Part shown: positions 1 to 6,220 of the stretch, piece after piece
How positions within the stretch are numbered: position 1 is the first letter of the stretch
Layout: each line of letters starts with the position of its first letter
NCBI GenBank assembly: GCA_046484845.1
Contig: JAWOIB010000072.1
Coordinates: 1-9,691, forward strand
Direction of reading: 5' to 3'
Origin: DSBX01 sp046484845
GTDB lineage: Bacteria; Hydrothermota; Tepidihabitantia; Tepidihabitantales; Tepidihabitantaceae
DNA length: 9,691 nucleotides
Notes under the pieces: model-generated
Database searches by the model: none
Told to the model about the DNA's origin: nothing
What the model saw: the letters and a program-made list of their open reading frames with translations, nothing else
Translations under genes and position numbers: made by a program

Positions 1-726
1 GGCAGTGCACTTTTTCAGAATCGAGGCGGCTGATTTTGCTGATGTCAGGGCAATGGAAGATGACAGATAAAAAACATGAACAGCCAGAAACATGAAGAAT
101 ATCTCGGGAACAATCGTTTCAAAATCACGATTCAGACCCGTAAAAACACTTCTGAATAAAATCGCAAATAAAAAGACGGTCATCCAGCGCATAATTCGGT
201 TTTCAAACAGACGAATGATTCGATGAGAATCACGATGCACTACATACGCAAGTGCCATGAGTGGAAAGCTGAATGCCAGCGTGTAATGATCCAGGGGCCG
301 AGTGTATGGAAAGGATGTTATCATGCACAGAACAAAGAAACCTTTGACAGAGATGGACAGATTCTTTCTTAACCAAATAAAGAAAATCAGGCAAAGACCC
401 ACTCCAAAAAAAACGGGAAACCAGTCAGGTAAAACCGGGTAATTTCTAAAGGAATCGCCGGGAAAAAATGTTTTAAAACTCAGTAAGTTCAGACCCGTCC
501 AAACCGATAAAAATACTAGAAGATCAATGTAATCCATCAATTCGAATGAACGAATATTGACTTTATATACGATGAACGCAAACACAAAAGCGATCAAATA
601 AATACAACCGAAAACAACAGCCGATTGAAGTGGGAATCCAGGAGAAAACGGTTCTAAGACGGTAATGGACAGACTGATTATCAAGATGATGGCTGCATGA
701 AAACATGTTACTATTCTTCTAATCAA
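1..726 (-). CDS. Polytopic inner-membrane protein, partial (C-terminus beyond window)
   Basis: An open frame of 242 codons runs from a TTG at 726 to the left edge without a stop. The start is supported by GGAG six bases upstream of the TTG and by an 8-base overlap with the stop of the preceding frame, the usual sign of translational coupling. The product is strongly hydrophobic. Likely membrane segments lie at about residues 5-24, 35-54, 66-84, 103-119, 129-141, 147-163, 182-192 and 207-222, separated by short polar loops such as RKN, HRDSHR and NRDFE. I do not recognise the family. Multi-pass proteins of this kind next to a truncated upstream gene occur in surface-polysaccharide clusters (Wzy/WaaL-like), but no diagnostic motif is visible. 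The gene is AT-rich, with many TTT, ATT, AAA and AGA codons, and clearly differs from every other gene in the window. Confidence 0.75.
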   Translation of the reverse strand, partial: MIRRIVTCFHAAIILIISLSITVLEPFSPGFPLQSAVVFGCIYLIAFVFAFIVYKVNIRSFELMDYIDLLVFLSVWTGLNLLSFKTFFPGDSFRNYPVLPDWFPVFFGVGLCLIFFIWLRKNLSISVKGFFVLCMITSFPYTRPLDHYTLAFSFPLMALAYVVHRDSHRIIRLFENRIMRWMTVFLFAILFRSVFTGLNRDFETIVPEIFFMFLAVHVFYLSSSIALTSAKSAASILKKCTA

Positions 727-777
727 TCAGTTCTCCGATAATGGCTTGAAACTCCTTGGCAAACCCGGCCTTTAGAA
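719..777 (-). pseudogene. 3' end of an upstream gene whose body is missing
   Basis: A frame ending in TAG at 719-721 reads KAGFAKEFQAIIGELID before the stop. It has AT-leaning, ordinary codon use and overlaps the start of the membrane-protein gene by 8 bases, so it looks like the true C-terminus of the preceding gene of that operon. Beyond about position 777 the frame stays open only because GC-rich DNA has few stops, and there it encodes an arginine/proline/glycine-rich string antisense or out of frame to msrA. The remaining ~700 or more bases of the gene are absent. This is either a recombination or insertion scar, or an assembly join. The tail is too short to assign a family. The boundary is approximate to about 10 bases. 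Confidence 0.5.
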
Positions 778-790
778 GCAGTGCGGGGCG
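770..790. other. Composition and gene-integrity breakpoint
   Basis: Left of this point the DNA is AT-rich, by eye about 40% GC, with A and T runs. Right of it the DNA is by eye about two-thirds GC for the remaining 8.9 kb. The switch occurs within about 20 bases, exactly where a coding frame loses its plausible protein sequence. No terminal inverted repeats, target duplications, tRNA end or transposase are visible at the boundary. Confidence 0.6.
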
Positions 791-846
791 TCCCGGCCCA
801 TGCCTCCCTGGACCCGGCCGGCCGGGCGGTTCCTGCGGCCGGGCGG

Positions 847-1422
847 TCAGCGGATCGGGCAGGACCCGCCGCCGCGCTTCTCGAAGTACTTCTGGTGGTA
901 CTCCTCGGCCGGCCAGAACCGGGCGGCCGGGACGACCTCGGTCACGACCGCCCGCCCGAGTCTTCCCGACTCGTCGAGCCGTCGGCGGGACTCGAGCGCC
1001 GCCTGCCGCTGGGCGTCGGTGTGATAGAAGACTACGGAACGGTACTGCGAGCCGATGTCCGGGCCCTGCCTGTCCCGGGTGGTTGGGTCGTGCATCGACC
1101 AGAACCGTTCCAGCAGGGCGTCGTAGCTGACCGCCGCCGGGTCGTACTCGACCAGCACCGCCTCGGCATGCCCGGTCGTGCCGGTGCAGACCTGCCGGTA
1201 ATCCGGGTTCTCGGCCTGTCCGCCGGTGTACCCGACCACGGTCCGGGACACGCCCTCGACCCGGTCGAACGTGGCCTGCACTCCCCAGAAACAGCCGGCG
1301 GCAAAAGTGGCTTGCTCCAGTGCCATGGTGTTCTCCTCGCGCGGTTCGGCCGAGCCGGCGCCGCCGCAGCACAGGGCCGCGGCCAGCAACAGCCAGACGG
1401 CCGGCGCCATTTGCCTGTTCAT
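847..1422 (-). CDS. msrA: Peptide methionine sulfoxide reductase MsrA, possibly exported
   Basis: MsrA reduces methionine-S-sulfoxide in proteins, using an active-site cysteine that is regenerated through a resolving cysteine and thioredoxin-type donors. The catalytic motif GCFWG is at residues 43-47 (Cys44). The family segments GYTGG, TGHAE, YRSVVFY and FWPAEEYHQKYF follow, and the C-terminal GGGSCPIR carries the probable resolving Cys188. Two starts are possible. The ATG at 1422 adds a 32-residue leader with an Arg, a hydrophobic core (residues 8-19) and a plausible AGSA cleavage site, predicting export; its GGAG lies 12 bases away. The ATG at 1326 (159-residue cytosolic form, MALEQATF...) has GAGGAGAA just upstream, a stronger ribosome site. 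The leader composition argues that the upstream extension is real coding sequence, so I give the longer form. The gene sits alone, divergent from the 1538 gene. Family is certain; the start is not. Confidence 0.93.
   Translation of the reverse strand: MNRQMAPAVWLLLAAALCCGGAGSAEPREENTMALEQATFAAGCFWGVQATFDRVEGVSRTVVGYTGGQAENPDYRQVCTGTTGHAEAVLVEYDPAAVSYDALLERFWSMHDPTTRDRQGPDIGSQYRSVVFYHTDAQRQAALESRRRLDESGRLGRAVVTEVVPAARFWPAEEYHQKYFEKRGGGSCPIR
1326..1342 (-). promoter_or_regulatory. Internal Shine-Dalgarno and second start of msrA
   Basis: On the minus strand GAGGAGAACACC directly precedes an ATG at 1326. The purine run is a near-ideal ribosome site at normal spacing. In the long form the same bases encode Glu-Glu-Asn at the end of the leader. 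Use of this site would give a cytosolic enzyme, and use of 1422 an exported one. Confidence 0.5.
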
Positions 1423-1473
1423 CCGTTTGTTAGACTCCCTCGCCGCGCCCGCGGTGTCCGGCTCCGTCCCGGC

Positions 1474-1501
1474 TTGACAGCCCGGCGCGGTCAGCTATGC
1501 T
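1474..1501 (+). promoter_or_regulatory. Sigma70-type promoter for the 1538 gene
   Basis: TTGACA at 1474-1479, a 16-base GC-rich spacer, and TATGCT at 1496-1501. Initiation would fall near 1508, giving a leader of about 30 bases that carries AGGAGG (1527-1532) five bases before the ATG. Confidence 0.6.
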
Positions 1502-1537
1502 CAGCCATCAGCACTCACCCGCCGACAGGAGGCCCGC

Positions 1538-2041
1538 ATGACCAAGTATGAAGAGATTTGCGCCGCCTACGCCACCGCCCGCCAGGCCTGGGAGGAGCAC
1601 CGCGGGTTCTGCCGCGCGTTCGTCACCGACCTGGCCGACAAGCTGGCGGCCGACTTCGGCGCGCCCCGCGAGGAGATCTTCTTTCTGCCCCCGAACATCG
1701 ACTACGACCCGTCCGAGGTCTGCCCGGTCGAGGAAGCGCTGCTCTACGGCGCGGACGGGGCGTTTCATTACGGGCTCGCGCTGAGGGTCCGGGCCGCGGC
1801 CGACAACCCGCTGACCGAGATCCTGCTCATCCAGATTGCCATCTCCCGCAACCCCGGCGGCTTCGAGATGCGCATTGCCGGACTGAATGACCCACTGCGC
1901 ATGCCGCACAACTTCGAGGAAATGACCAAGGGTCACCGGGCGTTTCTGGACACGTTCGCCAAGCGGGCGGTTACGACCTACGCCGAGCGCGACCAGCGCT
2001 ATACCAACAGCCCGGACTGCCCCAGAACGGTCACCCGCTGA
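1538..2041 (+). CDS. Unrecognised 167-residue cytosolic protein
   Basis: I do not recognise this family. The start is well supported: AGGAGG five bases upstream of ATG, behind a consensus-like promoter. The protein has no signal peptide or membrane segment. Residues 1-45 look helical and amphipathic (KYEEICAAYATARQAWEEH, then DLADKLAADFG). A central section has alternating hydrophobic residues, suggesting beta strands (EEIFFLPPNIDY, FHYGLALRVRA, LTEILLIQIAISR, FEMRIAGL), followed by a final helix (FLDTFAKRAVTTYAER). An alpha/beta fold is therefore likely. Three cysteines are scattered and do not form a metal-site pattern. It is divergent from msrA and convergent, with only nine bases between stops, with the GNAT-like gene. 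Nothing in the context fixes a function. Confidence 0.85.
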   Translation: MTKYEEICAAYATARQAWEEHRGFCRAFVTDLADKLAADFGAPREEIFFLPPNIDYDPSEVCPVEEALLYGADGAFHYGLALRVRAAADNPLTEILLIQIAISRNPGGFEMRIAGLNDPLRMPHNFEEMTKGHRAFLDTFAKRAVTTYAERDQRYTNSPDCPRTVTR

Positions 2042-2050
2042 GCCGGCCGG

Positions 2051-2860
2051 TCAGGACAGCGGCCGGATCCGGGCCCGGTACTTCGCCGCTTCGACCGGCT
2101 CGGTCGCCAGGCTGTTGACAAACCGGTTGACGCCCCCGGCCCGCAGCGAGAAGTCGCCGTTGGTGACGACGAGCATGCCCCGCCGGGCCCAGTCCCGGAC
2201 CAGTTCCGGGTCGCGCTCAAGCTGCTGGTAGACCCGGAAGGCTTTCATCGGCCGGCGGCTGTCCGGGTCCAGCGCAACCCCAAGGACGACCAGCGGGTAC
2301 TCCCGGACCGCCACCTTCAGCCCCATCGGCGAACCGTCCTGCTCCGGAAACAGCTCAATGCCGGTGACGTTCTTCCGAGCCAGCAGGCGGTCGAGGTCGA
2401 AATCGGTGGTCATCCCGAGCCGGTTGGCGACGATGCAGATGCCGACGTTCTGGAGCCCGGTCTGCTCGCCCGCCCGGACCGAGGTCACCATCCGGATGCG
2501 GAAGCTGGCGTTGTCCTGCGCCTCGATCAGCTCCCGGAAGATCAGCCAGGCCATCGTCGCGCACAGCCCGCTCCGACGGAGATGGGGCCGGACCCCGATG
2601 TCCCAGAGCACCACGCCCTCGCCCGGCGGGTCCCGGTCCACCAGGCATTGCCCGATACGCTCGCCGTTCTCGGCCAGGTAGATGGACGCCCGCCGCTCAG
2701 AATGCTCGGTGCCGACCTCGAACACGCGGCCGGCCAGCCGGCCGGCCACGAACCTCAGCCGTTGGTAGTCCAGCCATTCGTGCCGCGGGCAGAGCGGGGT
2801 CGGCTCCCAGTTCGGCGAGTCGCCGTAGCCGGTCAGCCCGTTGCTGTCAGCCTGCTTCAT
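2051..2860 (-). CDS. GNAT-like acetyltransferase-fold protein with long C-terminal extension
   Basis: Residues 58-115 resemble the acetyl-CoA-binding core of GCN5-related N-acetyltransferases: strand SIYLAENGERIGQCLV, strand VVLWDIGVRP, then RRSGLC (residues 95-100) in the place of the family's R/Q-x-x-G-x-G/A pyrophosphate loop, followed by helix ATMAWLIFRELIE. Residues about 120-269 do not match a GNAT domain that I recognise. They contain MVTSVRAGEQTGLQNVG, a strand-rich centre (LKVAVREYPLVVLGVAL) and a C-terminal part with NGDFSLRAGG. The gene lies 15 bases downstream of the 2876-3568 gene on the same strand, so the two are probably co-transcribed. The ATG at 2860 has no clear Shine-Dalgarno, so coupling to the upstream stop is likely. 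Substrate unknown. The GNAT call rests on one motif region and is moderate; the ORF itself is secure. Confidence 0.75.
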   Translation of the reverse strand: MKQADSNGLTGYGDSPNWEPTPLCPRHEWLDYQRLRFVAGRLAGRVFEVGTEHSERRASIYLAENGERIGQCLVDRDPPGEGVVLWDIGVRPHLRRSGLCATMAWLIFRELIEAQDNASFRIRMVTSVRAGEQTGLQNVGICIVANRLGMTTDFDLDRLLARKNVTGIELFPEQDGSPMGLKVAVREYPLVVLGVALDPDSRRPMKAFRVYQQLERDPELVRDWARRGMLVVTNGDFSLRAGGVNRFVNSLATEPVEAAKYRARIRPLS

Positions 2861-2875
2861 CGGGCCGGGCTGGAA

Positions 2876-3568
2876 TCAGACCGGCGGGTCGGGCCGCACC
2901 CGGGGGTCGAGCGGGCACTCGTCCCGGTCCGGCCCGTCCAGAAATCGCCAGCTTTCCAGTTCTTCGGGGTGAATCGAGAGCTTCAACAGCTCCAGCCGCC
3001 GAGCGAGGTGGAACCGACCGTAGCGCTCATCGAGCGTGTCGATGATGTGCGCCTCGGCCGCCCTGCCCTCGGCCGACGCCCCGAACGCCACCGCGCGCAG
3101 CACCGAGCGCACGAGGTGGTCGATCCGGGAGAGCCGCCCGGTCTCGAGCCGGAAGAACTTCACCCAGTCGTCCTGCAACCGGGCAAGCCGGTCGCGGTCG
3201 TCGAATGATAACTCCTCCTGCGGCTCGCCGACGAAGGCGAAGCGATGGAAAGCGGCGATCTTGCGGTAGGTCCGCGCCAGTCGTGGCCCCTCGAACGACT
3301 TAACGTTGCGCACCAGCTCGGCGAGCTCCGGCTCCACGCCCACGAGCGCGCAGGCGGCCAGGTAGCGCTCGCGGCAGGCGTCGAACAACAGGAAAGTCAG
3401 CCCGGTCCAGTCCCGGTTCTGGATTTCCTTCATCAGGCGGTTCGAGTCGGTGAAGAACGCCGCCTGGTGCACGGGAATCACCTCCGGCGCCGCCTGCTGC
3501 GCGGCGGTCTCGCCGCCGTCTGGCACTGGAGGCCTGCTCTGCGTTTCAGCTTCGATCATCTTCTTCAA
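2876..3568 (-). CDS. Unrecognised 230-residue helical protein
   Basis: Not recognised. The N-terminal ~35 residues are Gln/Ala/Pro-rich and probably disordered. From about residue 36 the sequence is predicted mainly helical, with many Arg, Leu and Glu (for example DACRERYLAACALVGVEPELAELVRNVK, RTYRKIAAFHRFAF, DRDRLARLQDDWVKFFRLE, LARRLELLKLS), and ends in a Pro/Asp-rich tail. No signal peptide, membrane segment or catalytic motif is visible. The start is uncertain: a TTG at 3568 lies only three bases after GAGGAG, while an ATG at 3559 lies twelve bases after it; both give nearly the same protein. It is first in a unit with the GNAT-like gene 15 bases downstream, which hints at a functional pair, for example acetyltransferase and partner or substrate, but this is inference. 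Confidence 0.82.
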   Translation of the reverse strand: MKKMIEAETQSRPPVPDGGETAAQQAAPEVIPVHQAAFFTDSNRLMKEIQNRDWTGLTFLLFDACRERYLAACALVGVEPELAELVRNVKSFEGPRLARTYRKIAAFHRFAFVGEPQEELSFDDRDRLARLQDDWVKFFRLETGRLSRIDHLVRSVLRAVAFGASAEGRAAEAHIIDTLDERYGRFHLARRLELLKLSIHPEELESWRFLDGPDRDECPLDPRVRPDPPV

Positions 3569-3597
3569 TCTCTCCTCTGTAACGGGCTACAGATGCA

Positions 3598-3625
3598 ATT
3601 ATGCGCCCACGCCTGGAAAAATCAA
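3598..3625 (-). promoter_or_regulatory. Probable promoter for the 3568-2051 unit
   Basis: Minus-strand TTGATT (3625-3620), a 16-base spacer, and CATAAT (3603-3598). Initiation near 3591 would give a leader of about 20 bases with AGAGGAGA before the start codon. This is the most AT-rich stretch between the two minus-strand genes. Confidence 0.4.
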
Positions 3626-3654
3626 GCCCGGATTACCAGCCCGCCGGTCCGCGG

Positions 3655-4218
3655 TCAGTCCAACAGCACCAGCTGGACGTAGCGCGGTACCTGCCGGCGA
3701 TTAGCAACGACCTCAAGCTCAATGCCGGCGTTGCGGCAGGTCGCGTAGACGTCGATGCCACAGGCCTCCATCGCCGGCCGGGCGGCCTCGGGGTGCCGGC
3801 ACCGACCCGCGATGTTGCAGTCCGCGCACAGCCGGCAGGGCCCGGCCCCGAACCCGAGCGCCTTGTGCCGGCCTTCGAGGAACGCGGCCCGCTCGATGTG
3901 CGCCGGCAGCTTCAGCCACCGGGTGGACGGGCGGCCGCTACCGGGTGCATCGAAGGCCCAGATGACCGCGAGCCGGTACTCGGCGATGACCCGGCGGGTC
4001 TGCTCCGGGGTCGGGGTCCGGGGCGGACAGCACAGCCGCCGGTTGTAGCCGGAACAGCCGAACTGGCATTTCAACCGGACCCAGTCCCCGGTCACTACCC
4101 GGTGGGCCGGGATGACTTCCGCCACCGCCGCCCCGGCCGCAAGCGCCATTTGCGCGTAACGCCCGGCCTGCGCGCGCAGGGTCGATGAAGTAGCGACGGC
4201 AACCCGGGTCGGGACCAC
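3655..4218 (-). CDS. DUF2284-type cysteine-rich putative metal-binding protein
   Basis: The sequence matches my memory of the DUF2284 family (annotated as predicted metal-binding). After an N-terminal helix (GRYAQMALAAGA, then VAEVIPA) comes the first cysteine block VRLKCQFGCSGY...LCCPP (Cys51, 55, 63, 64). The second block is GPCRLCADCNIAGRC (Cys128, 131, 134, 140), a CxxCxxCx5C arrangement as in iron-sulfur proteins, followed by RHPEAARPAMEACGIDV. The biochemical role of the family is not established to my knowledge; an Fe-S or other metal site is inferred from the cysteines. The start is GTG at 4218. It has no Shine-Dalgarno but sits five bases after a -10-like TATCCT, so the mRNA is probably leaderless. 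An internal ATG at 4149 also lacks a ribosome site and would cut into the conserved helix. The gene is divergent from the 4342 gene. Confidence 0.88.
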   Translation of the reverse strand: MVPTRVAVATSSTLRAQAGRYAQMALAAGAAVAEVIPAHRVVTGDWVRLKCQFGCSGYNRRLCCPPRTPTPEQTRRVIAEYRLAVIWAFDAPGSGRPSTRWLKLPAHIERAAFLEGRHKALGFGAGPCRLCADCNIAGRCRHPEAARPAMEACGIDVYATCRNAGIELEVVANRRQVPRYVQLVLLD

Positions 4219-4223
4219 GGTGC

Positions 4224-4252
4224 AGGATACCCCGGACGCGGGCCTGGGTCAA
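4224..4252 (-). promoter_or_regulatory. Promoter for the DUF2284 gene, predicts leaderless mRNA
   Basis: Minus-strand TTGACC (4252-4247), a 17-base spacer, TATCCT (4229-4224), then GCACC and the GTG start. With initiation about 6 bases after the -10, transcription would begin at or within a base of the start codon. Confidence 0.5.
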
Positions 4253-4261
4253 ACCGTTGGC

Positions 4262-4291
4262 TTGACAACCCAACCCGGCCCGCCGTACAAT
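4262..4291 (+). promoter_or_regulatory. Sigma70-type promoter for the secreted repeat protein
   Basis: TTGACA at 4262-4267, an 18-base spacer, and TACAAT at 4286-4291. Initiation near 4298 gives a leader of about 44 bases ending in the ribosome site. It is back-to-back with the DUF2284 promoter: the two -35 elements are nine bases apart. Confidence 0.6.
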
Positions 4292-4329
4292 GTTCCGGGC
4301 GCTCTGAAAATGTCTGATTGCCTCGACCA

Positions 4330-4338
4330 TAAGGAGGT
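4330..4338 (+). promoter_or_regulatory. Very strong Shine-Dalgarno deciding a GTG start
   Basis: TAAGGAGGT is a nine-base match to the complement of the usual bacterial 16S rRNA 3' end. It ends three bases before GTG 4342, fixing that codon as the start of the repeat protein and suggesting high expression. Confidence 0.7.
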
Positions 4339-4341
4339 CAG

Positions 4342-6045
4342 GTGAAGAGACTGCTTCTAATACTTGTCTTGGCTGTCGCCGCGACCGCGGTGATGGCCCA
4401 GGGCACCACCGGCATTGCCGGCACCGTCACCGACGCTGAGACCGGCGCGCCCATCTCCCGGGCGCTGGTCAAGGTGATGCACTGCGGCAAGGCCTACACC
4501 AATGAGGCCGGCGAGTACCTGGTCAGCCTGCGCCAGGGCGGCGCATACATCGTCGCCGCGGCCGCTTCCGGGTACGAGACCGCATATTACCCCGAGACGG
4601 TCCACGTCGCGCCGGGCCAGGTCGTCGAGGACATTGATTTCGCGCTCCGGCCGGCGAGCGGTGGCGAGCTGGGTTGCATCACCGGCAGGGTCACCGACGA
4701 AACCACCGGCGCGCTCATCCGCGGCGCCCTGGTAAAGGCCGAGAACGACGGGTACTCCCGGGAAGTCACGCAGGGCTGCTGCGGCTACCGCGTTGCGCTG
4801 CCCGACGGCCGCTACTGGGTTTCGGCCACCGCTCCCGGCTACGAGCCCGGAGCCTACGGCGACAGCGTCGAGGTCGTCGCGGGCCAGGTTACCTCGGACA
4901 TCGACTTCACGCTCGGCGGCGGCTCGCCGCAGGAATACGGCGGCATCGCCGGCACGGTCACGGATGATGAGACCGGCGAGCCCCTGCTCGGCGCGAGTAT
5001 CAAGGCGCTCGGGCCGGGACGCGGCTGTGACAACTCCGACGAGAGCGGCGCTTACCTCATCGAGCGGCTCCTGCCCGGCCGGTATGTCGTGTCCGCGACG
5101 ATGCGCGGCTACGTTCCAGCCACCCCCGAGACGGTCGAGGTCGTCGCCAACCAGGTCGTCGAAGACGTTAACTTCGCGCTTGTGCCCTGCTCCGGCGAAC
5201 CGCGCGAGCGCGGGTTCGTCGCCGGAACCGTGACCAGCGCCGAGACCGGCGAACCGGTCTTCCCCGCCCGGGTAATGGCCCGAGGCAGCTGCGGCCAGGG
5301 CGGCGCCCGCACCAACGAGGCGGGCGAGTACCTGCTGGCGGTGCGTCCGGGAGCGTATCTCCTCCGCGCCACCGCCCGCGAGTACCTGCCTGCGGCGTAC
5401 CCGGAAACGCTCCGGGTCGTGGCCGGCGAAACCCTCACCGGCATTGACTTCGAGCTCGAACCGGTCCCGCAGATGCGCGCCGCCATCGGCGGCTGGGTGT
5501 TCGACGCCTACGACCAGTCGGAACTGGCCGGAGCCCGGGTCACCGCGGTCGGCCCGGACCGCAGCTACGAGACCACCTCCGACGCGTGGGGCGAGTATCT
5601 CTTCCACGACGTCGAGCCGGGCGACTACCGCATCACCGTCACCCGCTCCGGCTACGAGCCGACGTTCTACCGCCGGCTCGTCACCCTGGAACCGGACCAG
5701 GCCGAAGGCTACTCGACCCCGGCGCTCTACCCGTTCACCGGCGTTGCGGAAGCGCCCGCCCCGCGGGCGGCCCGGCGGCTCGAGGTCCTGCCCAGCCTGT
5801 TCAGCCGGAGTTCGACCATCCGTTACAGCATCCCGGTTGCCGGCCGCGTCCGGCTGACGGTTACCGACCTTGCCGGCCGCGCGGTCGCGACCCTGCAGGA
5901 CGGCAACCTCCCGGCCGGCCGCCACGAAGCGACTTGGCACGGCACCGATGCTGAGGGCCGGCGCCTGGCCGGCGGTGTCTACTTCTGCCGGCTCGACGCG
6001 CCGGACCTGCAGGCGCTCGAAAAGATGGTACTGACCGGCCGGTAG
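4342..6045 (+). CDS. Secreted protein: five carboxypeptidase-regulatory-like repeats plus FlgD-like C-terminal module
   Basis: A 567-residue exported protein. Residues 1-19 form a Sec signal peptide with cleavage expected after AVMA. Five beta-sandwich repeats of the carboxypeptidase-regulatory/CNA-B-like type follow at a period of about 90 residues, starting near 24, 111, 200, 291 and 381. Each has the pattern G-x-V-x-D/S-x-E/T-T-G-x-P-x-x-x-A-x-V, then G-x-Y, then P-G-x-Y-x-V-x-A-x-x-x-G/E-Y, ending V-x-x-G/N-Q-x-x-x-D-I-D/N-F. Residues about 477-567 form a FlgD-Ig/T9SS-like C-terminal domain (STIRYSIP, VRLTVTDLAGR, LPAGRHEATWHGTDAEGRRLAGGVYFCRL, ending MVLTGR), a type used as sorting or anchoring end of secreted proteins in FCB-type bacteria. 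There is no catalytic domain, so a structural, adhesive or scaffolding surface role is likely. Repeats 1-4 carry a cysteine in the same loop; repeat 5 does not. It is monocistronic, with its own promoter and terminator. Confidence 0.92.
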   Translation: MKRLLLILVLAVAATAVMAQGTTGIAGTVTDAETGAPISRALVKVMHCGKAYTNEAGEYLVSLRQGGAYIVAAAASGYETAYYPETVHVAPGQVVEDIDFALRPASGGELGCITGRVTDETTGALIRGALVKAENDGYSREVTQGCCGYRVALPDGRYWVSATAPGYEPGAYGDSVEVVAGQVTSDIDFTLGGGSPQEYGGIAGTVTDDETGEPLLGASIKALGPGRGCDNSDESGAYLIERLLPGRYVVSATMRGYVPATPETVEVVANQVVEDVNFALVPCSGEPRERGFVAGTVTSAETGEPVFPARVMARGSCGQGGARTNEAGEYLLAVRPGAYLLRATAREYLPAAYPETLRVVAGETLTGIDFELEPVPQMRAAIGGWVFDAYDQSELAGARVTAVGPDRSYETTSDAWGEYLFHDVEPGDYRITVTRSGYEPTFYRRLVTLEPDQAEGYSTPALYPFTGVAEAPAPRAARRLEVLPSLFSRSSTIRYSIPVAGRVRLTVTDLAGRAVATLQDGNLPAGRHEATWHGTDAEGRRLAGGVYFCRLDAPDLQALEKMVLTGR

Positions 6046-6049
6046 CCCG

Positions 6050-6061
6050 CGGACCGGTCCG
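6050..6061. repeat. 12-base perfect palindrome CGGACCGGTCCG
   Basis: Starts five bases after the stop of the repeat-protein gene and ends six bases before the terminator hairpin. It may be part of the termination or RNA-end structure. In DNA this rich in CCGG, chance is possible. Confidence 0.35.
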
Positions 6062-6067
6062 AAGGAT

Positions 6068-6096
6068 TGAGCGGCGGCGCCTCGCGCCGCCGCTCA
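6068..6096 (+). terminator. Strong hairpin terminator after the repeat-protein gene
   Basis: A perfect 13-base-pair stem (TGAGCGGCGGCGC pairing with GCGCCGCCGCTCA) with a CTC loop lies 22 bases after the stop. It is followed by GTTCTCT, only weakly T-rich, so it may act as an intrinsic terminator of low T content or as an RNA 3'-end stabiliser. It is the strongest hairpin I found in the window. Confidence 0.7.
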
Positions 6097-6155
6097 GTTC
6101 TCTGCCCGCACTGATCTCCACTGGTTCGCGCTCACCATCCGACATCACCCCGCAC

Positions 6156-6183
6156 TTGCCTCCGTCGGCGGGCGGAGTATCCT
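6156..6183 (+). promoter_or_regulatory. Possible promoter upstream of the micro-ORF and hydrolase
   Basis: TTGCCT (6156-6161), a 16-base spacer, and TATCCT (6178-6183), the same -10 as at the DUF2284 gene. Initiation near 6190 would give a 30-base leader to the micro-ORF at 6221. Confidence 0.4.
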
Positions 6184-6220
6184 GATGCCGGAGTTGTTCC
6201 GCAACCGAAGGGAGCCGGTG

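Noticed and set aside
813..826. CCCGGCCGGCCGGG palindrome as terminator of msrA
   Set aside because: The stem is at most 5 bp with a self-complementary loop and no T-run; CCGG repeats are common throughout this DNA.
719..1372. 217-codon minus-strand frame as one complete gene
   Set aside because: Only the last ~18 codons look like protein; the rest is the wrong frame of msrA joined through the composition breakpoint.
781..1551. 256-codon plus-strand frame across msrA
   Set aside because: It is antisense to an unmistakable MsrA, runs across the divergent intergenic region and has Arg/Pro/Gly-rich content.
3614..3650. T-run on the minus strand after the DUF2284 gene as an intrinsic terminator
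   Set aside because: The T-run is present, but I could not find a stable stem immediately before it; the AT-rich stretch is better explained as the next promoter.
4357..5940. 527-codon open frame on the minus strand opposite the repeat-protein gene
   Set aside because: It mirrors the codon structure of a gene with clear signal peptide, repeats and C-terminal domain. The antisense product is low-complexity Gly/Ala/Arg/Asp-rich and has no ribosome site; long shadow frames are expected in high-GC DNA.
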